From positions 929,501 through 993,500 of the forward strand of contig NZ_CP075189.1 in the NCBI RefSeq assembly GCF_020510565.1: a stretch of DNA of 64,000 bases, written 5' to 3'. A program made the position numbers and the translations under genes. Every line of letters begins with the position of its first letter. Position 1 is the first letter of the stretch. The notes beneath the pieces were generated by a model that was not told the DNA's origin, did not search any database, and saw only the letters and a list, made by a program, of their open reading frames with translations. This DNA is from Ferribacterium limneticum. Lineage in GTDB: Bacteria; Pseudomonadota; Gammaproteobacteria; Burkholderiales; Rhodocyclaceae. This document shows positions 55,344 to 64,000 of the stretch, in pieces.

Positions 55344-56470
55344 CGGGCGTTTTCTTCCTTGATCAGCCACTTGCTACCGGCCCGAACGAAAACGAGCGTC
55401 TTGGTCGTCGAGCTGCTCAGACCCGTTGCTTTGTAATGCTGGCGGAACTTGGCAGTGGCCTTGTCGCCATTGACCGTGACTTGCGGCGTATCGAAGGAAA
55501 CCGAGATCTTGCCGCCCTTGCCGGCGATGCGCTGCTCGCGTTCCTGTTCCCAGGCCTTGCGGCTCATGCCCTTGGGCGTGTTGAACTCTTGCGCATAGGC
55601 GCCGAGGTAGGCGCGCATGTCCTTGCGTGACCAGGCGTCGGCCCAGGCGTTCATGGCCTTGACGACATCGTCGCTGCCGGCAACGGCCTTGGTGGGGGCC
55701 GGGGCAGGGGTTGGTGCAGCGGCTGGCGCCGGCGTTGAAACGGCAGCGGCCGGAGCGGGCGCTGCAGCGACCACTGTCGGCTTGCTGGCTGGTGAGGCGG
55801 AGGCGGCGCCCGGCGTCGACGTGACGATGGTCGCGGTAGGTGCCGCGGCGGCGACGGCCGGCTTGGCGACAACGGCAGCGACCGGAGCGGCGGCAACCGG
55901 AGCCGGTTGCGGCTTGACGTTGCCCTTGCCGGAAGTGGTGATCAGGTCGCGAATCAGGGCCAGCTTGTTCTGCGTTGTCGAATTGGAATTGTCCAGTTGC
56001 AGGGCCTTGTCGTAGGCCTGGCTGGCCAGCTTGGCGTAAACATCGCCGAGGTTTTCGTAGGCGATGGCGTAGGACGGATGAGTCCTTATAGCCATTTCGA
56101 GGGCCGTGCGGGCCTTGTCGTACTGCTTTTGCTGGGCGTAGAGCACGGCCAGGTTGTTGTAGGGTTCCGGCAGTTCCGGGTAATCCTCGGAAAGCTTGGT
56201 AAACACGCTGATCGCGTCGGCCGGCTTGTTCATCTCGGTATAGATCAGGCCTTTCAGGAAGCGACCCTGGGCATCCTTGGGACGGCTGCTCAGGTAGGCG
56301 TCGACTTTCTCGAGGGCCTGCGGGTACTGGCCCTGCTTGATCAGGCGTTGGACTTCCGGCAGGTTGTCGGCAAACGCCGGTACGGCGAAGCTGATGGCCA
56401 GGCCAATCGCCATTGCACGCAACGTCTTGAGCTTCTGAAAACGGGGCTGGAGCAGGGAAATAGAGGTCAT
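55340..56470 (-). CDS. TPR protein with C-terminal NTF2-like domain
   Basis: A 376-residue exported protein. The signal (LRAMAIGLAISFAVPAFAD) is followed by three to four TPRs (residues about 40-150), an Ala/Pro/Val/Thr-rich linker of about 100 residues and a C-terminal domain (NAWADAWSRKDMRAYLGAYA) like that of the adjacent transpeptidase. ATG 56470 (MTSISLLQ) is chosen as start. Coupled to the transpeptidase gene by stop-start overlap, so the two likely form one periplasmic module. Confidence 0.82.
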   Translation of the reverse strand: MTSISLLQPRFQKLKTLRAMAIGLAISFAVPAFADNLPEVQRLIKQGQYPQALEKVDAYLSSRPKDAQGRFLKGLIYTEMNKPADAISVFTKLSEDYPELPEPYNNLAVLYAQQKQYDKARTALEMAIRTHPSYAIAYENLGDVYAKLASQAYDKALQLDNSNSTTQNKLALIRDLITTSGKGNVKPQPAPVAAAPVAAVVAKPAVAAAAPTATIVTSTPGAASASPASKPTVVAAAPAPAAAVSTPAPAAAPTPAPAPTKAVAGSDDVVKAMNAWADAWSRKDMRAYLGAYAQEFNTPKGMSRKAWEQEREQRIAGKGGKISVSFDTPQVTVNGDKATAKFRQHYKATGLSSSTTKTLVFVRAGSKWLIKEENAR

Positions 56471-56574
56471 CGCTATGCTATACTTTTCGAGGTTATACAA
56501 TCTTCCGATTCTACCAAAAATGCCGGTGATTCCATAGGGATTAGCAAGCCGGCCAAGCCCGGTTCCCTCCCCGC

Positions 56575-57945
56575 ATGCTCAAGATCTACAACTCCCTCAA
56601 GCGCGAAAAACAGCTTTTTACCCCGATCGAGCCGAACAAAGTTCGCATGTATGTCTGTGGCATGACGGTCTATGACTACTGCCACCTTGGCCATGCCCGG
56701 GTCATGGTTGTTTTCGACATGGTTTATCGCTGGCTCAAGGCCAGCGGTTACGACGTGACCTACGTCCGCAACATTACCGATATCGACGACAAGATCATCA
56801 AGCGCGCCATCGAGAATGGCGAGACGATCCAGCAACTGACCAACCGTTTCATCGCCTTCATGCACGAAGACGCCGATGCGCTGGGCGTTCAGCGCCCCGA
56901 CCACGAGCCACGGGCGACCGACTACGTGCCGGAAATGCTTGATTTGATCGGCAAGCTCGAGGCGACCGGCCTGGCTTATCAGGCGACTGATGGCGACGTG
57001 AATTATGCGGTGCGCAAGTTCCCCGGCTACGGCAAGCTGTCCGGCAAGTCGCTTGACGATCTGCGGGCCGGTGAGCGCGTCGAGGTCGATTCAGCCAAGC
57101 AGGATCCGCTCGATTTCGTGCTCTGGAAGCATGCCAAGCCCGGTGAGCCGGCCTGGCAGTCGCCGTGGGGCGAAGGTCGTCCGGGTTGGCACATCGAATG
57201 TTCGGCCATGAGCTCGAAGCTGCTTGGCAATCATTTCGACATCCACGGTGGTGGCCAGGATTTGCAGTTCCCGCATCATGAAAACGAGATCGCCCAGTCG
57301 GAAGGGGCGCACCAGTGCTCCTTCGTCAATTACTGGATGCACAACGGTTTTGTCCGTGTCGACAACGAAAAAATGTCGAAGTCTCTGGGTAACTTCTTCA
57401 CGATCCGCACGGTCCTCGAGCAGTTCGATGCTGAAGTCGTGCGCTTCTTCATCCTGCGCGCCCATTACCGCAGCCCGTTGAATTATTCGGACGCTCATCT
57501 TGACGATGCCAAGCGTAGTCTGGACAGCCTGTATTTCACGCTGCGCGACGTGCCGGCAGTGGCTGTTGCCATCGACTGGAAGAGCGATTTTGCGGCTCGT
57601 TTTGCCGCCGCGCTGAACGAGGATTTCGATTCGCATGGCGCCATTTCGGTGCTCTTCGAACTGGCGGCTGAGGCCAATCGTCAGAAGAGTGGCGAACTGT
57701 CGGGCTTGCTCAAGGCGCTGGGCGCGGTGATCGGCCTGCTCGTGCGGGATCCGATGGCTTATCTGCAGGGCGGCGGTGCGGCTGGCGGCCTCGACGAGGC
57801 GGCTATCGAGCAGATGATTGCGGATCGGGCGGCGGCCAAGAAGGCCAGGAATTTTGCCGAGTCGGATCGTATTCGCGATGAACTGAAGGCGGCGGGGATT
57901 GCGCTCGATGATAGTCCGCAGGGGACGACCTGGCGGCGGGCCTGA
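56575..57945 (+). CDS. cysS: cysteinyl-tRNA synthetase
   Basis: A 456-residue class I aminoacyl-tRNA synthetase. The HIGH-type motif is in [16 protein letters not shown] and [10 protein letters not shown] is at about residue 265; the zinc ligands include Cys28 (YVCGMTVY) and [15 protein letters not shown]. It is divergent from the TPR gene. Its stop codon overlaps the beginning of a long inverted repeat. Confidence 0.97.
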   Translation: MLKIYNSLKREKQLFTPIEPNKVRMYVCGMTVYDYCHLGHARVMVVFDMVYRWLKASGYDVTYVRNITDIDDKIIKRAIENGETIQQLTNRFIAFMHEDADALGVQRPDHEPRATDYVPEMLDLIGKLEATGLAYQATDGDVNYAVRKFPGYGKLSGKSLDDLRAGERVEVDSAKQDPLDFVLWKHAKPGEPAWQSPWGEGRPGWHIECSAMSSKLLGNHFDIHGGGQDLQFPHHENEIAQSEGAHQCSFVNYWMHNGFVRVDNEKMSKSLGNFFTIRTVLEQFDAEVVRFFILRAHYRSPLNYSDAHLDDAKRSLDSLYFTLRDVPAVAVAIDWKSDFAARFAAALNEDFDSHGAISVLFELAAEANRQKSGELSGLLKALGAVIGLLVRDPMAYLQGGGAAGGLDEAAIEQMIADRAAAKKARNFAESDRIRDELKAAGIALDDSPQGTTWRRA

Positions 57946-58200
57946 ATTAGCTTGGGTTTCCGCCTTGCTGGCGGGCGTACTTTCTTTTGCTTCGCCAAAA
58001 GAAAGTAGCCAAAGAAAAGGCGACCCCAGGGTCGGCGCCCCTTCGGGGTTCCTTGCGCTACTCGGCAGGCCGGGCGGCTTGCTAAACTCGCCTGCGGCTC
58101 AGACAACGCAAGCCGACTGCCCCCGGCCCGCCTGCGTTGCTCAGCGCCTCTCATGGGGACCCCAAAGGCGTCCGAGCTCAAACGCCATCCGCGTCACTGA
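57945..58200 (+). repeat. long repeat, left arm
   Basis: About 250 bp beginning AATTAGCTTGGG and matching the reverse complement of 58240-58486 at an estimated 70 percent or more by eye, with small indels. An internal perfect 11-bp hairpin ACTTTCTTTTG/CAAAAGAAAGT (57979-58006) can end cysS transcription. Short frames inside it resemble small hypothetical proteins often annotated in such repeats of Beta- and Gammaproteobacteria and are probably not genes. Confidence 0.8.
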
Positions 58201-58239
58201 CTTCCACGGTCAACCGGGAAAAAGGCCAAAAATTGAAAT
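58201..58239 (-). repeat. dispersed 38-bp repeat, copy 9, at the centre of the long inverted repeat
   Basis: CTTCCACGGTCAACCGGG, A-run, GGCCAAAAATTGAAAT on the plus strand. It lies exactly between the two arms of the long inverted repeat and is not next to any gene. Confidence 0.93.
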
Positions 58240-58486
58240 CCATCGGTCCAGCGTGGACGCCTTACCGGGCCCCTTGAGAGGTGCCGAGCAACGCAGGGGC
58301 CGGCGGATAAAGGGCGAGGACTGTCTGAGGGCGAAGCCCGAGTTCCGCAGCCCCCGCCTGTCCCGAGTAGCGCAGGGAACCGGCGCAGCCGGCACCGACC
58401 CAGGGTCGCCTTCTTTTTGCTTACTTTTTCTTGGCGAAGCAAGAAAAAGTGAGACGCCCCGCAAGGGCGGAACCCCAAGCTAATTT
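58240..58486 (-). repeat. long repeat, right arm
   Basis: Inverted partner of 57945-58200, ending CCCCAAGCTAATT. Contains the matching hairpin ACTTTTTCTTG/CAAGAAAAAGT (58423-58450), a possible terminator for the binding-protein gene on the minus strand. No gene is supported in the 591 bp between cysS and that gene. Confidence 0.8.
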
Positions 58487-58536
58487 AGAAGAACACCCGA
58501 CCAAATATCGACTCCCGCCAATGCGAGAGTGAGTCG

Positions 58537-59676
58537 CTACTTCAGAATCTTCCCGCCCTGCCCAATGACCGTCAGTTCGACAAAGCGCGACCCGAGCCGG
58601 GTGTTCGGGCCGTAGTTGATGCGGTAACCACCGAGGTCTGCTCCGCTCATGCTTTCCAGCGAGCTCACCAGTTTGTCGCGGCTGAGATCCCTGCCGGCCC
58701 GCTTCAGGCCTTCGATCATGGTCCTGGCCATCAGGTAGCCTTCCATCCCGTAGTACGAGTAGGCACCCTTGTCGGACAGTTTTTGATAGTCGCGGACGAC
58801 CGGAACGACGTTGTTCCATGGATAGGGAACAACTTGCGAAACGCCGATGCCGCGTGAATCAGGGCCGAGTTCCTGGACGAGCAGTTCGGCGCCGACCGGC
58901 GACAGGGTCATGAGCATCGGATGCTGGCCGACTTTTTTCATGGCCTTGACGAAGGCTGCCGTCGGTTTGTACAGCGTGACCATGACCACGGCCTGCGGTG
59001 TCGCCTTGGCAATCGTTTCCACCGCCTTGGCAACATCCACCGAGTTGCGTTCGACCGTGCCGACGGCGGACGGGGCCAGATTGTTCTTCTTGAGCGCGGC
59101 GGTGACGCCATCCAGGCCGGATTTGCCGAAACCGTCGTTCTGGTAGAAGACGGCGATATTCTTGAGGCCGAGCGAGACCATCTGGTTGACGATGACTTCG
59201 GCTTCGTCGGCGTAGCTGGCGCGGACGTTGAACATGTAGCGCGCATTGGGGTTGGTGGCCAGCGATTCGCGCAGCGTGGCTGCGCCGGAAATGGTGCCGA
59301 CCAGCGGCACCTTGGCCGGGCCGAAGACGGTGTTCATGGTTTCGGTCGTCGGGCTGGAGCCGTAATAGGCGAGCAGCGCGAAGACATTTTTTTCCTTGAT
59401 CAGCGTCTTGGTGTTGGCGACGGTGCGTTCGGTTTCATAGCCGTCGTCGAGGGCGATCAGTTCGAGCTTGCGACCATTGATGCCGCCGGCCTTGTTGACC
59501 TGCTCGAAATAGGTCGTGATGGTCTGCCGCATGTCCAGACCGTAGGCGCCGTTCGGGCCGGAGAAGGGGGCCGACATGCCGAGGGTGATCGTCGTCTCGG
59601 TGACGCCGGGCTCGGCCCAGCACATCGTGGAAAAGGCAATGGCGCCGACGGCGGCCAGTCGTTTGAAGACTTGCAT
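58537..59676 (-). CDS. branched-chain amino acid-type ABC transporter substrate-binding protein
   Basis: A 379-residue periplasmic binding protein of the LivJ/LivK family (type I fold). The signal MQVFKRLAAVGAIAFSTMCW is followed by TITLGMSAPFSGPNGAYGLD and the ligand-contact region YYGSSPTTETM. No permease or ATPase genes are adjacent, so it is an orphan here. The ligand could be an amino acid, an aromatic compound or urea-like molecules. GGGGAGAAA precedes the ATG. Confidence 0.9.
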   Translation of the reverse strand: MQVFKRLAAVGAIAFSTMCWAEPGVTETTITLGMSAPFSGPNGAYGLDMRQTITTYFEQVNKAGGINGRKLELIALDDGYETERTVANTKTLIKEKNVFALLAYYGSSPTTETMNTVFGPAKVPLVGTISGAATLRESLATNPNARYMFNVRASYADEAEVIVNQMVSLGLKNIAVFYQNDGFGKSGLDGVTAALKKNNLAPSAVGTVERNSVDVAKAVETIAKATPQAVVMVTLYKPTAAFVKAMKKVGQHPMLMTLSPVGAELLVQELGPDSRGIGVSQVVPYPWNNVVPVVRDYQKLSDKGAYSYYGMEGYLMARTMIEGLKRAGRDLSRDKLVSSLESMSGADLGGYRINYGPNTRLGSRFVELTVIGQGGKILK

Positions 59677-59769
59677 TGTTTTTTCTCCCCCTGATAGATC
59701 AATCGATTCTAACAGTCGGGGATATTACCGGGAACAGGACGAACAGGACTTTTGGCAATTTGTTCGATG

Positions 59770-59804
59770 CCACGGTCAACCGGGAAAAAGGACCGAAAAT
59801 GAAA
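59770..59804 (-). repeat. dispersed 38-bp repeat, copy 10 (sense with neighbours)
   Basis: CCACGGTCAACCGGG, A-run, ACCGAAAATGAAA on the plus strand. It directly abuts a strong terminator hairpin; on the minus strand its TTTCATTTT follows the hairpin and may serve as the T-tract. Confidence 0.9.
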
Positions 59805-59843
59805 CAGCCCCTGAGTCCCGAAAATTCGGGACTCAGGGGCTGT
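59804..59843 (-). terminator. perfect 19-bp terminator hairpin downstream of dnaJ
   Basis: The left arm starts ACAGCCCCTGAGTCCC and its perfect inverse ends GGGACTCAGGGGCTGT, with a two-base loop. On the minus strand the stem is followed by TTTCATTTT, so it can end the grpE-dnaK-dnaJ transcript. Confidence 0.88.
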
Positions 59844-59845
59844 GG

Positions 59846-59889
59846 TGCAAAGTCAGGCGTTATTCAGCGAAGAAGTCCTTAACCTTGTA
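59846..59889 (-). pseudogene. remnant of a second dnaJ 3' end
   Basis: On the minus strand these bases encode KVKDFFAE and a TAA stop, the same C-terminus as the intact dnaJ, but with five synonymous third-position differences. Homology extends about 14 bases beyond the stop. The copy lies about 94 bp downstream of the true dnaJ end. It looks like the end of an older or diverged dnaJ allele left after replacement or duplication. It is too short to be expressed as a gene. Confidence 0.7.
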
Positions 59890-59954
59890 GCTTCGGCCGG
59901 CACTTCGTGCCTTAACCTGCAACGCAGGTTAGCCTGCGCTGCAAAGTTAAGGAG

Positions 59955-61082
59955 TTACTCGGCAAAAAAGTCCTTAACTTTGTCCATCCACGACTTCGAG
60001 CGCGGGTTGTGTTTGGCGCTGTTGTCGCGGCTCGATTCTTCCAGTTCGCGCAGCAGTTCCTTCTGGCGGTCGGTCAGGTTGACCGGCGTTTCGACAACGA
60101 CGTGGCACATCAGGTCGCCATGGGTATGGCTACGGACTCCCTTGATGCCCTTGCCGCGCAGGCGGAAGACGCGCCCGGACTGGGTTTCGGCCGGAATCTT
60201 GATGGCCGCGGCGCCGTCCAGTGTCGGGATTTCGATTTCGCCCCCGAGTGCGGCGGCGGTGAAGGAAATCGGCATTTCGCAATGCAGGTCGTTGTGGTCG
60301 CGGGTGAACACGGTGTGCTGCTTGAGGTGAATCTGCACGTAGAGGTCGCCCGGTGGCCCGCCATTGACGCCATGCTCGCCCTCGCCGGAAAGCCTGATGC
60401 GATCGCCTTCATCGACCCCGGCCGGAATTTTGACGGCCAGCGTCTTGTGTTGCTTGATGCGGCCGGCGCCGTCGCAGTGCTTGCACGGTTCGGCGATGAA
60501 GCGGCCGGTGCCGTGGCACTTGTGACAGGTCTGCTGGATCGAGAAGAAGCCTTGCTGCAGGCGCACCTGGCCGGAACCGCCGCAGGTCGGGCAGGTCTTC
60601 GGCTGGGTGCCGGGCTTGGCGCCGGAGCCGTTGCAGGGATCGCAGACTTCCATGGTCGGAATGCGAATCTTGGTTTCCGTGCCGTGCGCCGCCTGTTCGA
60701 GCGTGATTTCGAGGTTGTAGCGCAGGTCGGCGCCGCGATAGATGTTCGAGCGACCGCCGCCGCCACCACCGCCGCGACCACCGAAGATTTCGTCGAAAAT
60801 GCCGCCGAAGGCATCGGCAAAGCCGGCGCCACCGCCGCCGCCCATGCCCGCCTGCTGGTCGATGCCGGCGTGGCCGAACTGGTCGTAGGCAGAGCGTTTC
60901 TGGCCGTCCGACAGGATTTCGTAGGCTTCCTTGGCTTCCTTGAACTTCTCCTCGGCACCCGGATTGTCCGGATTGCGGTCGGGGTGATGCTTCATGGCCA
61001 GCTTGCGGTAGGCCTTCTTTATTTCTTCATCGCTGGCGTCGCGATTGACGCCGAGGATTTCGTAAAAATCGCGTTTTGACAT
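59955..61082 (-). CDS. dnaJ: chaperone DnaJ
   Basis: A 375-residue type I Hsp40. J-domain with HPD ([11 protein letters not shown]), a Gly/Phe-rich linker, four CxxCxGxG zinc repeats ([32 protein letters not shown]) and the C-terminal substrate domain. It stimulates DnaK ATPase. The gene follows dnaK by 83 bases containing a hairpin, completing grpE-dnaK-dnaJ. Confidence 0.98.
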   Translation of the reverse strand: MSKRDFYEILGVNRDASDEEIKKAYRKLAMKHHPDRNPDNPGAEEKFKEAKEAYEILSDGQKRSAYDQFGHAGIDQQAGMGGGGGAGFADAFGGIFDEIFGGRGGGGGGGRSNIYRGADLRYNLEITLEQAAHGTETKIRIPTMEVCDPCNGSGAKPGTQPKTCPTCGGSGQVRLQQGFFSIQQTCHKCHGTGRFIAEPCKHCDGAGRIKQHKTLAVKIPAGVDEGDRIRLSGEGEHGVNGGPPGDLYVQIHLKQHTVFTRDHNDLHCEMPISFTAAALGGEIEIPTLDGAAAIKIPAETQSGRVFRLRGKGIKGVRSHTHGDLMCHVVVETPVNLTDRQKELLRELEESSRDNSAKHNPRSKSWMDKVKDFFAE

Positions 61083-61106
61083 TTCTTCTACCCATCAAGT
61101 GACAAA

Positions 61107-61147
61107 GGCGCCGAGCGCCGCCGGAGATTTCCGGAAGGCTCGGCGCC
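61107..61147 (-). terminator. dnaK-dnaJ intergenic hairpin
   Basis: GGCGCCGAGC and GCTCGGCGCC form a perfect 10-bp stem; the 21-base loop may pair further (CCGGAAATCTCCGG). On the minus strand it is followed by TTTGTC. It likely reduces read-through or stabilises the dnaK message rather than ending it fully. Confidence 0.65.
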
Positions 61148-61165
61148 GGGCTGTGGGGCCAGGAA

Positions 61166-63106
<1,941 letters not shown>

Positions 63107-63142
63107 GATTCGTTCCTTAAAGATAAATGACTGATGTTCGTG

Positions 63143-63170
63143 AGTTGGGGGCTTTGCCAGCGATTTCAAG
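63143..63170 (-). promoter_or_regulatory. sigma-32-type promoter for dnaK
   Basis: On the minus strand CTTGAAA, 13 bases, then CCCCAACT, close to the heat-shock consensus CTTGAAA-N(13-15)-CCCCATNT. It lies 37 bases before the dnaK start, so dnaK can be expressed independently of grpE. Confidence 0.75.
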
Positions 63171-63182
63171 CCGCGGTTTCAG

Positions 63183-63222
63183 ACTTCCACGGTCAACCGG
63201 AAAAAACGCCCAAAAATGAAAT
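63183..63222 (-). repeat. dispersed 38-bp repeat, copy 11 (sense)
   Basis: On the minus strand: ATTTCATTTTTGGGCG, T-run, CCGGTTGACCGTGGAAGT. It starts four bases after the grpE stop and lies just upstream of the dnaK heat-shock promoter. Confidence 0.93.
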
Positions 63223-63226
63223 GTGT

Positions 63227-63781
63227 TTATTTGCCCTTGGCGACCATGACCAGGGCCGGACGCAGAACGCGGTCGGCGATGGTGTAGCCCTTTTGCAGCA
63301 CGGTGACGACGGTGTTCGGTTCCTGCTCCGAATCGACCATGCCGATGGCCTGATGCTTGTGCGGATCGAACTTCTCGCCAGCCGGACTGACTTCGTTCAG
63401 TGCGTTCTTTTCGAAGGCGGCAACCAGTTGCTTGAGCGTCAATTCGACGCCGGCCTTGAAACTGTCAACGGTCTGTTCCGGCACGGCCAGCGCGGCTTCC
63501 AGGCTGTCCTTGACGGCCAGCAGTTCGCCGGCAAAACGCTCGACGGCGAACTTGTGCGCCTTGGAAATGTCTTCCTGAGCCCGACGGCGGATGTTTTCGC
63601 CCTCGGCCTTGGCGCGCAGCCAGGCATCGTGGTGTTCGGCAGCCAGCAATTCGAGGGCGCGGAACTGCTCCTCGATGCTCGGCAGCTTGTCGGTGTGTTC
63701 TTCGACATTTGGCTCGGCGACCGGCTCGGTCGCGGGTTCGTTACCCAGCAAGGGTTCCTGGGGGTTCTCGGTATTGCTCAT
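63227..63781 (-). CDS. grpE: nucleotide exchange factor GrpE
   Basis: A 184-residue DnaK co-chaperone that drives ADP release. An acidic, disordered N-terminus and a long coiled coil precede the C-terminal beta domain ([37 protein letters not shown]). GGGAGAATAACGC precedes the ATG. It is the first gene of the heat-shock operon. Confidence 0.97.
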   Translation of the reverse strand: MSNTENPQEPLLGNEPATEPVAEPNVEEHTDKLPSIEEQFRALELLAAEHHDAWLRAKAEGENIRRRAQEDISKAHKFAVERFAGELLAVKDSLEAALAVPEQTVDSFKAGVELTLKQLVAAFEKNALNEVSPAGEKFDPHKHQAIGMVDSEQEPNTVVTVLQKGYTIADRVLRPALVMVAKGK

Positions 63782-63810
63782 GCGTTATTCTCCCAAAATT
63801 CTGCAACGTT

Positions 63811-63838
63811 ATCTGGGGGCTGTCCCAGTGCTTTCAAG
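63811..63838 (-). promoter_or_regulatory. sigma-32-type promoter for grpE
   Basis: On the minus strand CTTGAAA, 13 bases, then CCCCAGAT, a close match to the heat-shock promoter consensus, about 30 bases before the grpE start. Confidence 0.82.
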
Positions 63839-63931
63839 AGCGGCGAAGAACTATTTTTGCCTGGCAAAACTGCTGTCGTGCCGCAGCCTGCGTGCTACGA
63901 TAATTCCATGTGTCTTTTTGGTGCATCCTGA

Positions 63932-64000
63932 ATGGAAAAGATCGGCAAATACCGGGTAATTAAGGAGCTGGGCAAGGGCGCAACGGCCACTGTCTACCTC
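63932..64000 (+). CDS. serine/threonine protein kinase, N-terminal part
   Basis: Only the first 23 codons are inside the window: MEKIGKYRVIKELGKGATAT, followed by VYL. The GKYRVIKELGKGATATVY pattern is the glycine-rich loop of Hanks-type kinases (GxGxxxxV). ATG 63932 is the likely start. It is divergent from grpE, separated by 150 bp holding the grpE promoter. The rest of the kinase and any sensor domain lie beyond the window. Confidence 0.8.
   Translation, partial: MEKIGKYRVIKELGKGATATVYL

Noticed and set aside
55880..55915. GCAACCGG/CCGGTTGC palindrome in the TPR gene
   Set aside because: Resembles the repeat core but lacks the T-run and ATTTCA end; explained by alternating Ala/Pro/Val codons in the linker.
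58194..58478. Small ORFs inside the right arm of the long inverted repeat
   Set aside because: They lie in a non-coding repeat, two frames overlap each other and no ribosome-binding site is seen.

Overview
The window looks like chromosomal DNA from a betaproteobacterium, most likely of the order Rhodocyclales (Dechloromonas/Azonexus-like). This is inferred from the GC-rich coding style, the block leuC-lipoprotein-leuD-leuB-asd-fimV-truA-trpFBA-accD-folC-dedD-cvpA-purF-metZ that is typical of Betaproteobacteria, and an MSHA-type pilus cluster next to it. No rRNA, tRNA, CRISPR array, prophage or recognisable insertion sequence was found. Coding density is high and most genes overlap or abut in operons.

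Layout. 1-5783: a copper and thiol block: the end of a TlpA-like thioredoxin, a 60-residue metal-binding protein, two small membrane or HMA-like proteins, a CPC-type copper P-ATPase, a SafE-like membrane protein and two NosL-like lipoprotein/periplasmic copper proteins. 5800-9687: single genes (patatin phospholipase, queD, a divergent radical SAM enzyme, a small HTH regulator with a palindromic upstream region, a CBS-domain protein, a 52-residue basic protein). 9724-12374: aroC, a DUF465 protein and an MFS transporter. 12405-16906: leucine operon with a small entericidin-like lipoprotein inside it, and asd. 17066-30484: fimV, an orphan EcfT-like membrane protein, truA, trpFBA, accD, folC, a SPOR protein, cvpA, purF and metZ. 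30670-31947: rhlE.

32074-48973 encodes a complete MSHA-type type IV pilus system in a permuted order: mshE-G-F-B-A-C-D-O-P, then mshQ on the opposite strand, then mshI-I2-J-K-L-M-N, followed by a CheX-like DUF3334 gene. MshE carries the N-terminal motifs known to bind cyclic di-GMP. 49782-56470 is mostly minus-strand: a YjdF-like membrane protein, recQ, lpxH, two cyclophilins, an L,D-transpeptidase and a TPR protein that shares its C-terminal domain with the transpeptidase. Then cysS, a pair of long inverted repeats, an amino-acid-type ABC binding protein, and the heat-shock operon grpE-dnaK-dnaJ with two clear sigma-32-type promoters. The window ends in the first codons of a serine/threonine protein kinase.

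The most unusual signal is a roughly 38-bp dispersed repeat (11 near-full copies, plus two half copies) scattered through the whole window. It sits mainly just after stop codons inside operons, usually in the sense orientation, and in several places it has become part of coding sequence, including the cleavable leader regions of two consecutive minor pilins. A second unusual trace is a duplicated, synonymously diverged copy of the last codons of dnaJ just downstream of dnaJ, as if the gene had been replaced by recombination.
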